This document shows, piece after piece, positions 37,031-49,966 of a stretch of DNA of 64,000 nucleotides. Below the pieces are notes generated by a model. It was not told where the DNA came from, ran no database searches, and saw only the letters and a program-made list of their open reading frames with translations. The position numbers and the translations under genes are program-made. Numbering within the stretch: the first letter of the stretch is position 1; each line of letters begins with the position of its first letter. Source of the stretch: Phlebopus portentosus (taxonomy: Eukaryota > Basidiomycota > Agaricomycetes > Boletales > Boletinellaceae); assembly GCA_037892935.1 (NCBI GenBank), contig JAYXKI010000001.1:3286001-3350000 (forward strand), read 5' to 3'.

Positions 37031-38193
37031 ATGGCCACAGACCACGCCCCGCATCCCTACAACTTGGGACAGCCCTCGACGAACTATATGAGCTATATGG
37101 ATGGCGTCAATAACCGGCACAGGCTGCAGGTCAACGGCGCTCCCAGCGAACAGGCTACGCTGGTCAATGGCTCGGGCGAGTATTACGATCCCCTCCTTGG
37201 GGAGTCCGACTCTGAAGATCCTGACTTGCCCGTTGGAGTGGCGGGAGGAACTGGGGGAAGAAAGCATTGAAGGGCTCGAGATGGGTGCGGAGAGGGAAGG
37301 CAGTTGCTTGGGGCCCCAGTAAAGGCGAATGGGAGGTACGTGTGTCCCTTTGCGCCCAACGCGGTTCTCCGTCTTATCAAACGCGCAAACGCTTGCAGGC
37401 AGAAGAACGAGCACGGAAGCGCCTGAAAGTGATCCTCGCGCCACCACGGCGCTCTCCCTCGCCTCCGACGCTTCCGCACCTGCGCGAGTCAAGTCCGCCG
37501 CTGAGTGCGCCTTACGTCCACCCATCGACGCATGGGAGCTACGCAGCGTTCGTGCTTGATCCTGCGGTGGCGCATAGTTACTGTACGTCCATGCTTGCGG
37601 ATCTTCAGCAAACGACGGACAACTTAATACAGGGCGAGGCGACGCTGACTCGCGCGCTGGGCCGACTATGGAAGGTACTGAGCGAGGAGGAGCATGTGCG
37701 TCAAGCTGACGATCCTGGGACAAAAACTGGAGCGGCTGGGATGACGAACGGTGTCGTGGATGACGGCGCAGACGGTGAGAAGCACGACGATGCTGTGGAC
37801 GACGGAGACGAGGAGATGAGCGAGCGCGAGCGGCGGGTTGCACGGGCTCCAGACCTCTCCCAGCCGATGCACAAGCTTTTCCTCACGCCATTTCCAAATG
37901 GAGGCACGCACATGATGGAGCCATCGCATTTCGGCAGCCCGCAGATGCAGCTAGAGAATATGGAGAGAGCGTTCGCCACGCTCCGTGAGCTGCAGGATGA
38001 CTCGCGCGAATATGTTGAGCGACTGGCGGAGGCCCGAGAGAATCTGGGAGAGGTGAGACGACAGCGGGACATTATATGGATGAAGACGCGGGAACAGGCA
38101 TTGGAGGAGCTGAAGGAGATTGACCAATCCGCGGTGGAACCTGTTGAGGCACCTGATGTCTTGAGAGATTTGGCCAAGTTCTGGGATGAGTAG
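37031..38193 (+). CDS. Coiled-coil hypothetical protein, possibly chromatin-associated
   Basis: Exons 37031-37231, 37273-37335 and 37399-38193 give 352 residues. The first intron would be only 41 nt, short for this genome, so that join is tentative. Conserved-looking parts are RWVRRGKAVAWGPSKGEWE followed by AEERARKRLK, a helix containing YCTSMLADLQQTTDNLIQGE, and a C-terminal coiled coil with LRELQDDSREYVERLAEARE. The middle is acidic and Gly/Asp-rich. The helical block distantly recalls Rxt2, a subunit of the Rpd3L deacetylase complex, but I would not assign it. If true it would pair functionally with the deacetylase at 56.1 kb. Confidence 0.6.
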
Positions 38194-38434
38194 CATAAGT
38201 TTTCTGTACACTCTACATATCTAAAATTCTAATCTTGTTGTCGGGACTGTAATAATTATTCGCACCGTATGTATAAATGTGTCTGTGCGTAATTGACGTA
38301 TAAGAATAATTTTTAGCCTTTTATTGGAAACGCGCGTCGGTTTGCTGGCCTTCTGATCTACTTTTGTAGCCGACGACACTTACACAGAAAGTGGGGCTCC
38401 CCCGGCTTCTTTCCATGCAACCACTACATACACG

Positions 38435-41400
38435 ATGAATGGTCACCGTCTCCCGGATCTCGAAAGGCTCAGAATACACGATTATGTCCACCCAGACATC
38501 AACGATGTCCAAATTCCAGAGGACATCGCGAACCCGCCTGAGGGGCAGTCCTCCGATCCAGCCATGGACCGACTCCGGACATACGTCAAGAGCCTCCCCT
38601 ACTCCGTCGAGTCCTATGCGCATATGCAGCAGATCTTTGATCTTATCCTCACTCGACTCGTCCAGTCCGTGAAGGCAAAGGATTTCGATCCAGGCTTCTT
38701 GCAGTGGGATAGCATGCTGACGTAGTGAGTAGTCATGCTCGCGTGCTCGTTTCTTTTCAGCTCCCTTCAAAATAAATTGCATTGTGTGATTCTGATGCTT
38801 GTACTCTGTTTTCAGTCTTTCAATGCTCAAGTATCCGTTGCCGAAGGAGAAACGCGTAGCGCTGGTGAAGCTATATTATGAGGTTGCTACCTTGCCGGGC
38901 ATGCCTGCGAATATCATGGCCGTTGCAGCTGAAGCACTCAATTTCCTCACACGGTCGAAGACAAAGCTGTCTATTGAGGACGTGCGCCTGCCCTGGAAGC
39001 CTATTTACAAGCTACTCTCGAAGGAGCTGTTTCTCAGTCGAAGGAAGTTCGAGATCAAGTGCGTTGCATGTTGCGTGCGCCACTTATTTTGCTGGACTGA
39101 CTGTATATGCATGGTTCCTGTAGCCAGTTGCCTGCGTACATGGGCTATATAGCTGATTCCTGCCGAAGATTCTTCCATCCTGCTGCGATTGATGAGATGC
39201 TAGAGACGTTTTTACCTTTTATGAATGGAACCAACTTGAGTGTGAGCCGCATAATTCCCAAATAACTCTCAAAACTGATGTCTTCCCTCTGTTCGCGCAT
39301 TATATCGTTTGAATAGTCGGTGATGGCAACGGAATATTATCTGCTCACGTTCTTACCCCAATCGCATCCCCAATCATACTTACCAATGCTCTTCCGCATG
39401 TGGGAAGCGATCAATTCGTACAATTACGATGAGAGGATGCTCAACTTTCTAGCGCAACTTGCAGAGATGCACGTTGACCCATCTGTGAGCGATCCTGCAA
39501 GGATCGAAATGCTACCAGATGATGCGCTCTCGGAAGACGAGGGAAGACCAAATTGGAAGAAGGATGATTTGAGTCATAACGGGTCCTGGAATGGGATATA
39601 CAAAGACGTCGGGATATTCTCAGAGGAAGAATGGAGTCTGATCATGGTGAAATGTCTGGCTTCGATGGGTCTGTTGCAGTTCCCTATGTTCCGGTTTTGT
39701 TCTTAAATTTATGGTGTCAAACTTGCTTGCAGAAATCCCGTTGGCGGACACTGGATCATTAACGACTGGCCCTTCAGTTGATAATCAGGCGAGCTTCGAG
39801 GTTGGTCGCCTGCGTAAACCGACTTGGCGTATATGTACGTCTCTTTCGCTTCAATCTCATTTAAGTTGAGGACTTACGCGTATGCTATCTGATCTCAGTC
39901 TCTCTAGCTCGCATCATTGTATACTCAATGATGCCAGATGGGATTCCTGCTCCACCCTCTGGGATATCTACGCCATTCTCACCAGGAATGGTGACACCCG
40001 GTTTCATGACACCCGACCCTGCGAATAACTTGGGTGACTATCTATCTGCGCCGCTCGGGAAAAAGCCCCGCTCGAAGATGCGGACGTATCTTGCAGGATC
40101 GAAAGCTCTGGACTCGCTTGCTCGCTTGATCTGGTCGACGGAGAGTTTCTTCCATCCGAATAACTCTGGAAGCTGGACTGCAGATGTACGTTCTGGGTCT
40201 CTGAGTGTCTTGATATCGAAACGCTGATGATTGTCGCCGTCTAGCTCACCGCATTCATCAAGTACATTGTCTATGAATTCAACAAACGTATGTATACGAT
40301 GCCATGAACGATGAATTGTATTCATTTCCTTTACAGGATGGTATGAGGAGCGGCAGCCTGAATGCAAGACACCCATGGTCTGTCATTACTTAAGTATACA
40401 AGCAGGCCTTGCTCATGTCTTCTCACTAGCACCGTCGGTTGACGCACGAGATGAAGCGCGAGCTCGTCAGGTGTCTGCGGACTGTCGCACTGCTCGCAAT
40501 GTTCTCGCGCGATTCGACGACAGTGTCGAATGTCCAGAGCTGTCTCAAATCGATGACGATCATGGAGCCTGATCTCATCCTGCATCCGATACTTGAGCGA
40601 GCGATCCCCTCGCTCGAGGCGCTCGTCGAGACTCAACGGACGACGGCGGTTATCAAGGCTCTGGGCGCCGTAGCTCTGAGTCTCGTGTCTAGGGACATAT
40701 ACAAACCGGGAGCGAAGCATCTCGTACAAATTTTGGAGTTATTAATACCGGGAATAGATTTGGTGAGTGATTTCGATACCCTATTAAGAAGTCTTCTTAT
40801 ATGCTCATTGTATCTCCAGAATGACCCACAGAAGACCGTAAGTTTACGTAGAAAGCAAGTTGAGCCGCAGATAGCTTAGAACGACTCATTTACACAGCTA
40901 TGTACAACTGCTTTCTTGGTTGAAGTTTCTCAGTATATCATGTTCGGCGACCTTACGAGAGTGGGGATGGGTTCTCAATCCGCGACGGATACAGAATCGC
41001 CGGCGGAGATGCGGCGGATGGATTTCGAACCATCGACGCCAAGATCGGAGAAACCGTCTATAGTCTTCGTGGATGGACAGGGTGGTATGGATCTCGATGA
41101 CGGCGAGCCCCTGTACACAGATGCGGAAGAGGATACAATGATTAAGGAGAGCACTGCAAACTTCGCGGACTGGGTTTCAAATTTCATTCGGAGGGTGATT
41201 CTATTACTGGACAACCTTCCTGAAGAAGGAACAGATGGCACTCACCGGGGTGGAGAATCCGAGGGTAGGTTTTCATTCGTCTATTTCTCGGAAGGGAAGA
41301 GACAGAGATTCACCTAAACTTTGTGATCTGAGCAGTACAAGTTATTGATGCCGTCGCGGGTGCCTGCAGCCAGATCTGCGTGCACCTGTCGGAACCACTT

Positions 41401-44400
41401 TTCGAACTCGTGCTGAACATGGTATACGACTATGCGAGCACGAATGTACGCTCGAACGCCGTCCGGGCGGTTCATCAGCTCGTGGAGTGCATGGCAAATG
41501 CAAACCCCGAAAAGACGCTCGCGAAGTTCGTCCCCTTGTGCACGCGGAGCATACGCGTTGAACTTGAGCACGGGGCCAGTTCTCTTCGGACGACGTCCAC
41601 GAGTAACCCTATCCCTTCGGATGCGACTTTGCACTGGAGTACGTACATGATCTACTTCACTTCTGTAAAATTGACCTGTACCGACGGAGGACCTGCAATT
41701 AGACCTTGCGATTCTTCGAGGCGCGATGCACAAGTGAGTCTCAGGGTTCTGACCGAGTGACTGATGATTAACATCAAACCGCCACCGCAGTGATGGTAGA
41801 GCGGTAAGCTGAAATTCTCAGAGAAAGTATCACTTCGATAAGCCGATCTTGAATAATGCAATGTAGGTCCTGAAGTACAAGAATGAACTGCTCGATCTAC
41901 TGTGCTTGCTGCGCGACAAAGCACTCTCCAAGCGAGGCTACTCTTGGAGCGGGAAACTTTTGTCGAGTATAATGCTTACGTTGACGCACACGTATCCACT
42001 AGAGAACAGGTTTGTGAATCCGGATGAATGGAACAGCGAAGGCGAGTGAAGTTCGTGTCTCCTTTCAGCCAGCATTCTCATCTGTCTTTCAGAGTTTCAA
42101 AGGAATCACTACCGGTATTGGGGGAAGCTGTATAGCTCGGAGGAGGTTCAGGTGAGCGGTGGCCGAAATACGATCACCAATTGCCAATAATGATAATATG
42201 TTGGTAAACCCTAAAGATGTCTTGGCATGTTCCCAGCGCGGAGGAAATCGACTTTGCGTTGGGTTTATTCCGCGAACTGGTCGAGCCTACTTTGGGGATG
42301 CTTGAGAAGCTTCTGGACACGCGTATGTGACTTGTCAAGCTTGTCAAGTCCGGTGGTCGTGGTGGCTAAACTGTGTTTAATCTTGTTTGTAGCTCCGGAG
42401 TCCCGCGATAGTGTATGGAGGAATGATTTCTGCCGGTGAGTATTTGTGCTTCCAAGCCAGTGATGGCTCTTAGAGTTCAATTCGGTTCTAGGTACATTAC
42501 TGTCGTACGGAATGCATTCGCCGGTACTCCGACTTTGCTTCGCGAGAACTACACCGAACAGCAGCTCAAAGAGAGTTGCGCTACATCCGACCTCTAGTGA
42601 GTCCCATATTCACTAATTGCCATCTCTGGATGGTCAGAATTGAAATCCCGTCCCCCCTCAATCAGCAATGAGATTCCTGAGATGATAGGCCATGTTGAAC
42701 CTCTCAAGGCATGCTTCGTACTTGCCGACCCCTCGGATCCTCGCTACAAGTACATTGCAAACCTCCGCCGACGGTTTGGAGAGTTCTTGCGTAGTGCTTC
42801 TGCTTCCCTGCGCCAGCAAGGTGAAGAGAACACTGTCGACGCGGTACACATTCTGGTCAGTACAATTTGCCGAGTTTCCTGCAACCCGGTGTTTTGGTTG
42901 ACTTGGGACTTCGTGTTGTGTTTAGATCCGGTCTATTCGCACTTATGCTCTAGAATACGGCGACAGTCGAGACAGGTGAATGCAAGCCAGATCCTTCTTC
43001 CTCTATGCCTTTTCCCTCGCGCAGAAACTGACGTAGTTCAGTTACTATTCACAGAGCGACCAGTACTCGCAAGAGATTGGACTCTCGCGGCAGTACGCTA
43101 AACAGAAAGTCTGGCCGAGAGCCGTGCTTGTAAGGCGAATAAGGTACGTACAGAACATGTACTTTCTGGTCTCAGTCATGTAACGGCACGTCTGGTGAAG
43201 GCGGTACCATGCCGCAAGACTGCGATGGAATTCAATTGAACGCCTGCGAGGCAAGCTTGAAGACGACCTCATCGACGAAGTCGTCGAGTGGTCTATGTGG
43301 CATTATTCTACAGGTAAAGTATGCTGTCTTTTTTATTAGATTGACTTGTTAATTATTGATTTCCATTCGTATAGTTCGAGAGTATGTTCAACCCTTGCGT
43401 CGCCAGGATCCAGATTGACAATTTTCTAGGTCGGCGCAGTCGCTGCTCAATTCTTTCTGCTCGGTACGTCCAAATAAACTTTTCAACACCATCCCTTCGT
43501 CTTATCCCCAGACTTTTCTTCCCAGTCCTACGACGGTGTCAGGAGACGATGTCTACCAAAGTTCATAGCATCCATTGAACCTGGGGGAAGTGATAATCGC
43601 ATCAAGGGTGCACTACACTCTCTTAACATGCAGGTCTTCAGTGAGCCTTGGTTCATTCCTTTCGTTGGTGCATTTAAACATTGCCTTGTCGTCGATAGCG
43701 AAGTATGCTCTTCAGGAGCCAACATTCAGGGTCGATCTTCTCAAGGCTGTTTTTGCTTGCCAGGCTTACACTGATGTTCGTGTGTTTCTTTGAGCGATGA
43801 GTTCAGTTTGGTTGATCTACTCCTAGCCTTCCCTACAAGATTGCGCATCCACCCTAGTTGACAGCTGTGCGTATACACTCGTTCGAGATATCTAATTCAA
43901 TATCATTGAAGGATGGAACAGGTTTGTCGTGCATATACGAACCGAATTTCATTCATTTTTCGGTGGACGGTTCAAGAATGGAACATGCAGCAGAGAGACT
44001 CCAGAGGATCGTCGCTGCCAAATTCCGCGACAAGAATTTAGTGCGAAGGTGCACAGAACAAAGAGTACTTCGTACGAATTTCTTCAGCGATTCCGTGAAA
44101 CTGGCTGTGAGTACCGGCAGACTCCCTGTTTGTATCGTTTTCGACAAAGACGACTGACGAATATTCTATACTTATTTCTGCACTCCTCGCGTTTGAAGGC
44201 GGACACTGTTCTGGGAATTGCGAAATCGTCAAGCACACATTGGCGCTATGCAGTCATTGCGCTCCGGATATTACGTACTCTGATTCGTCGGGAAGAGCCA
44301 CTCACTGGGGAACAGATGAAGTATTTCTTGGATATGGCGCACGATCCTCATCCTTCCTTGGTAAGTCATGCATAACGAATACCATTCGAGTTCTTGTGAC

Positions 44401-47023
44401 TTATCTGTTCCGTATGCAGAGATATGTATGTCGCGGATCATCCCATACCGCACTCCCCTGCTCATTCCCAGTTTGTAGTATGGCCAAAGAGCTGTCATGA
44501 AGAGCCTTCGATATGTGAAGCTCAGGACGTTCGTGAAGAGTCCGGAAGATATCGCGCTGGATCGAAACCACAATCCTCTTCGCGTCAGATTCGAGCTGGA
44601 GTCGCTTGATAGCGAGTTTAACGCTCGTTACTTGAGCGAGTTCAAACAAGATCTCGAACTGGAGAAGGCAGTCATTGAACCGTGAGTAGTAAATACACTC
44701 CTTTTCATCCGAACTTACATAGCCTCCTTGCGATCCAGCCATCTTCAGGACAAGACCAGTGTAGGCTGGTTGACCTGGCCGGCTACCGTCGATTTCTTCT
44801 TAGCTGCACCTCCCGGACAATCAGCTTTCAAGCCATGGGAATCAGCGAGCCAGGAAATGATATCAGCAGTTCGCAAAGAGGTGGCTAATAAGGACTTCTG
44901 GAAGAGTCTTTCCAAGTACTATGCGGAGGAGAACCACGCGAATGTCGCTACTCAGGATAACATTTCTTGTGTCAAGTCGATCTGTAAGCCGTGGGTTTTA
45001 CTACTAACGGAAGTACGTGCTGATTTGTATATCAGTCCAAGTTTTAGAGGAAGAGCCTTTCGAGTATTTCAAGCCTATTGTGGAAGAACTGCTAGAAGAT
45101 ACAAAGCAAGATAAGCAACGGGCAGCTGCTGAGCTTATCGCTGGTATTGTCGGCGGATCAAAGCATTGGCCTGCAGATGCGCAGAAGCGTCTGTGGACTT
45201 GGCTCACGCCATTGCTTACCAAAGTCCTGAAGTCTAGTGTCAAGACTGATACTATGCTAGTATGGACGTCCTTCTTAGAGGTAAGATATAATACTTTGCT
45301 TGACGTCTCACATTAGCTCAAGTGAACATCTTTCAGTACTTGTTCGTCAGCAGGGATCCGCGACGAATAAAGCCGCTCGTAGATTACGTCGTAGAAAGCT
45401 TCAAGACCGGCGACTTCAATGCCGAGCTGTCGTTCAATGCTGTGAAGATCGCCTCGTTTACGCGTGCCTTCTACGAGGAACTCGGTTGGCGTTCGTATGC
45501 ATGGATCGACGAGATCGTTGATCGGTATTGGGCAGAGCTTAATAACGAGCACGATGAGATCCGCGCATATATTGCTGATGCTCTTGAATACTCCAGCAAA
45601 GTCAAGGTACGAGCTTCTACGCTGTCCCTGTCGTTGATGATTCTGATATTCATTCCTACAGTGGCAACCGAATTTGTCAGTCCCACGACCCGAAGTATTC
45701 GTCCGCGAATGCAGAGTACTGTCTCAAGACGTCGACATCATGGGCATCCGATCGACTTATCACCTCGGACGAGTCCAAGAACTTGTCGAGAATCTCAAGA
45801 TCTGGCGAGAAGAGCGTATCCCAGGAACTAGGGCGTTCCAGTCCAAGTACGATCGTGTCGGTGTCACGGTTTGTAAATGGTTGTACCAGACGATCCATGA
45901 TATCCATGCGAGCGCTGCATTTGATTATATCCTTCCTTTGATGGTGCGTAATTTCTCGTTTTACCCCTAATCTCTTTATCATGACGTTACGGTACAAAAT
46001 AGCCCGAGCTGTTCCGCTTTAGCGAAGGTAAGCTTTGTATTTATTCCGTACTTTTCTGAAAGCTTGCTGATAACGGTGGATAGTCAATGACAACGATGAC
46101 CTCTCAAGGCGAGCGAATAATTTGCTCGTTCGCATGTGTGGTGTCGTTCCTCCAAGGCAGCTCATCGATCCTCTAATTGACACCATCTTCGATGCAATCA
46201 GGACTTCACAGGTATGTTTATCTACGGCAGGATGAGTGTGGTTCGCTTATCTCCTTGGTAGTCATGGAGAGTGCGATTAAAGGCTCTTCCTCTATTGCAA
46301 AGTAAGCTTTCGAGCCCTTGTTGTCACGTCCGTAGGCATTGTCTGGAATATCTGATTTCGCCTTGCTTCGAAGTCTTCTATTTCCGCCAGCTTGTCTTAA
46401 TCCCAGAGGCAAAAGTGCTTGAGATGCTCGAAGTCATCTGCAGATGTCTTGACGACGAGAACATCGAGGTTCGAGAAATGGCCGCTACGTGAGTCCCTCG
46501 GGGATCGTTCTTCAAAGCTCTGCGCCTCTCTCTTACAAATGGTTTCTCTTCTATCTTCTAGAACGTTATCAGGCATCATTCGTGTCTCTCCCCGACACGG
46601 CGTCATAACCCTCAAAGACCGCTTCGTCCGGCTTATCAACTCAAACGAGCTCCCCGCACGTTCTTCACCCGCCTACACCTTCGCGCTCCGCAAACGCCAC
46701 GCAGCAATCCTAGGAATCTGCGCACTCATCGACTCCTTCCCCTACACTGTGGAAAAATGGATGCCATCTCTGTTGACGGACATCCTGGCGGAACATACGT
46801 ACGACCCCTTGCCCGTGTCGAGCACTGTGCACAAATGCGCTAGCGCGTTCAAGAAGACGCATCAGGACACGTGGCATGAGGACTCGAAGCGGTTCTCGGA
46901 GGAGCAGTTGTCGGCGCTGTCGACTTTGCTCACTGGTTCGTCTTATTGTACGTCCTTCTTGTCTTTTGTTCTTCGTCCTTTGACTCTGGCTGATTAATGC
47001 GCTCTGAACTTACAGATGCATAA
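38435..47023 (+). CDS. BLM10: Blm10/PA200 (PSME4) proteasome activator (copy 2, complete)
   Basis: A very large HEAT-repeat cap that binds the 20S proteasome and helps its assembly and opening, mainly in the nucleus. About 40 introns were followed. The protein is about 2,000 residues. Family marks are MLKYPLPKEKRVALVKLYYE, SFFHPNNSGSWTADLT, WVSNFIRRVILLLDNLPEE, RYWGKLYSSEEVQ, QRAAAELIAGIVGGSKHW and the C-terminal FKKTHQDTWH, SSYYA end, where Tyr-Tyr-Ala is the HbYX-like docking tail. The last intron (46948-47015) splits the final Tyr codon, as in the copy at 5-902. Microexons of 18, 13, 7, 6 and 25 nt (40820, 41791, 43375, 44420, 46003) and one GC-AG intron (42042-42092) are needed. Joins at 43.6-43.9 kb are least certain. 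Confidence 0.93.
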
Positions 47024-47657
47024 AAGGAACCGCGCTAAACTCGTTAATCTTAATGTCCTGGCTTTGCATACTACGTCTTTCTACCCATATTGTTTTCCAA
47101 AGATAGATGCGGTCCATTTAGACTCTGGATCTGGATTCTTGCCTTGCATTACCCGCTCCGTATTATTTACAGACCTTTGAATGCTAAACTAATATATCTT
47201 GATGTTATCTTGACTCTTTCTTGATCAGCATTGTATGTATGCATGCATGATTGGATTATAATGTAGGCCTAATTGCATTACACGAAAAGAGAAAGGAAAC
47301 TCGAAACCCGTGCTATATACACCAAGGGAGGAGAAAAATCCAATATGACCGCGAGAAAGCGAGAGTAGACGAGCGAGCAAAAAAGAGAGAAGGAGAAAAA
47401 AAAACTTCGTGAATGCCAATTAATGTTACTGTAAGAAAGTGAAGAAAACCATTAACGATTATGGACAACTTGATGAAGTGAAGAAGGACAAGAAAGAATT
47501 ACCATGGTATAAGGCACGAACGTGGAACGAAAACCTATCGTGAAAATCCGTAATGACGAACAAAATTAAAGAAGCGGCAGAAAAGTGAGACCTATTAGGT
47601 GTCGTTCTACCTCGCTGCTTATGATGCTGCTGGTATGCTGATGCTTCGGTACTATGG
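47024..47657. other. Convergent intergenic region
   Basis: 3' regions of Blm10 (+) and the HIT gene (-). Purine-rich from 47280 to 47410, with no gene. Confidence 0.5.
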
Positions 47658-49549
47658 CTATGAAGACGACGAAGGCGTCGTGTATGAAGGGGACAAGAGA
47701 AGTCCGGTCGGTACGAGGGAGGAACCTGGACGAGATTCTGGCGTTGGCGTATGTGGGGCATTAGCACTCAAACCTCCTAGGTTTGAGCGAGCCTGAGCCT
47801 GAGCCTGAGCGAACGTACTCAAAGTAGGCGTAGACGTGTTCGACGAAGACGCAGATGCGATGCCCGAATATCCAGAGTGGAGTGGGAGCCTGGAAGATGA
47901 AGGAGTTGGGCTCGGAAGAGGCGATCCACTTTCTCCACTCCCATTCCTTCGTTCTCGAGATCTGATGCTGTACCCAAAACCGGATCCAGCTGCACTTCCG
48001 GAGGACAAACGACCTCCACGACCTCCTCCGGACTCGAGGTCCATATCCATAAGCCCCGCGAGCCCTCTCTCGGTCGTCTCGTGCCCGTCTGCTGTGCCGC
48101 TCCGCGCTCCGGCATTCGGGACGCGGTCGATTGGTCGAAGTCGACCACTGGACGACGCTGCTGTTGACGATGTCGGAGCACCCGAGGAAGAGGAAGAACG
48201 TATCCGGTTGTTCGAGCTCTCTTCCCTGTAAGACGTGATATGGTATGGAAGTGATGTTAGATTGTTAGATGTCAGTTTCGAGCTCAGTATGGAAGAGCAT
48301 ATAATAGTGTGCAGATGCGAACTAAAATAGAAAGAGTGAAAATACAAAAGAGAAAAGAAAAAATCCATCAATCGAATGCATACGAATGATCGATCGAAGC
48401 CAAAAAGCGTCGGCGACCGGTATCGATGAGAGAACGAACAAATAAAAGTACCATATCTCCATCGCGTGGAAAGGACTTTCGACTCGGTCGTCAATGCCAA
48501 GACCGTGTAGACGATTCCGCAGTCGTGAACTCCGATTCGGCCTCAATGATCGGATGATGGGTGAGAAAATCGAGATTGAATACCACGGATCCGGATCCGC
48601 GTGGAGAATTAAGAACAGGACAATTGCCCCTTATGGAGTATATGCACCTTTGCGCCGGAGCAAAGGGGCGATGATCCAAAGGGAAAACGGAAACGAAAAC
48701 GAGAGCACAAAGCACAACAGAGGGAAAATTAAGAGAAGAGGAAACGAGAATGAACAAACGTACCGAATCTCAGCAATAAGGTCCTCGATAGCATACCAAG
48801 CAATCGGGCTGTAGGCAATGGATCGCCACCAACCGCAGCAGTCCATGGGAGCGACGTACGCATGTGCGTGTAAGTGGTCCTTGACGGGTATTTGGGAGTC
48901 CTTGAAGGGAGGTGTGATGAACCCCACCCGGAATTGGGATTCAATTTGAATTCCAGCTGCAGCCTCGGTTCCAGTTTCAGGATGATCGTTTCCGGTTTGC
49001 TCGGCGGTGTTGGGTTGAGGAAGAGGGGGAGAGGCGGGAGAAGATGGACTCCTTGGGAGCGTTGGAGAGGATACGAAGCGAATGTGCGAGGTGAGGTCTG
49101 TGAGGAGACGGTGTGCTAGGTCGCGTAGTTGGACGAGAAGAGGGACGTCACTCGTCGACTGGAGTACATTATTCGTTAGTTGGTATTATTTAAATCTGTG
49201 AGTTATACGCACGAGCATGTACAGAGACGGAACATGCAAGCTATTTCACCAGATCATCTCATCAATATCAAAAATCAGTCAGATATTTGCGAACTCACTT
49301 GAAGATGATCACCAAATGCGCCGTACTCGACACCGGGTGGGCACGCTCAGAATAAACAGTAAACTTCTCATCATGCCAAATGATCTCCAATTCGTCATCC
49401 TTCGCTTTGCCATTCCTGGTTCTCGATCTGCTCGACGGTCGCAAGGTTGGAGACGTCATGGAGGGCAGCGAAGTTGAGGCTAAGCTCGATGCTCTAGAGA
49501 CGATACTGCACATCGGGCAGCCGCTCTTGCTTGGAAATGACAACGACAT
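47658..49549 (-). CDS. HIT-domain protein with Ser-rich C-terminal extension
   Basis: HIT proteins are nucleotide hydrolases or transferases (Hint, Fhit, aprataxin types). Exons 49299-49549, 49213-49240, 48764-49158 and 47658-48225 give 413 residues. The start has CPMCSIVS, the two Cys common in HIT N-termini, then DEKFTVYSERAHPVSSTAHL, NLHVPSLYML and the triad block KDHLHAHAYVAP, which matches H-x-H-x-H. WWRSIAYSPIAWYAIEDLIA follows, a fungal-specific C-terminal block. After it about 190 residues of Ser/Gly/Pro repeats follow, including an Ala-Gln run. The third intron (48226-48763) is 538 nt, ten times the usual length here, and may hide a further exon. Substrate unknown. Confidence 0.8.
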
Positions 49550-49966
49550 GAGGTTTGCAGAGGAGGTCCAGGGTTAAGCAGACGCTACAAGTCCCACTAC
49601 TTAATGTGCTCCCAACGGCGCGAAAAAGCACCAAAACGTCAAATCGGATGTGAAGGCTGAGGACGAAGCGGAACTCGGCAATCCGGGATCAATGCTTAGC
49701 GTAGGTGCTAAGAGTTGGTAGACTACCGGCAGTTTCTTGGGTACTACTTGCTCCGGACGAGTCGTCGCTGTCGGAGTTGACTGGGAAGGAGTGACCGGGG
49801 GGGAAAGAAAGGAAGGAAAGGACTGTAAATAAAGCAGGACATGGTGAGTCGGCGAGCCTGTATCAATCATTTCATTACCTATCATCATTGCGGCCCGCTC
49901 TCGCATGATGTATACGCACCACCTTCTCGGTCACGTTCATCTTATCATCATCTCTTCCTTTAACCA
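49550..49966. other. Divergent promoter region, HIT / TRAX
   Basis: 417 nt between divergent starts, holding both promoters. An open - strand frame at 49601-49906 has no recognisable protein. Confidence 0.45.

Noticed and set aside
37013..37843. 276-codon Arg/Ser/Pro-rich frame on the - strand
   Set aside because: Antisense shadow of the coiled-coil gene in GC-rich sequence.
42658..42849. Frames on the - strand inside Blm10, and similar ones elsewhere in 38.4-47.0 kb
   Set aside because: All overlap exons of Blm10 that align along the whole family.
44041..44056. Possible 16-nt insertion or frame change in Blm10 after FRDKN
   Set aside because: The frame continues without a break to a strong donor at 44114 and joins in phase to ADTVLGIAK, so no frameshift is needed.
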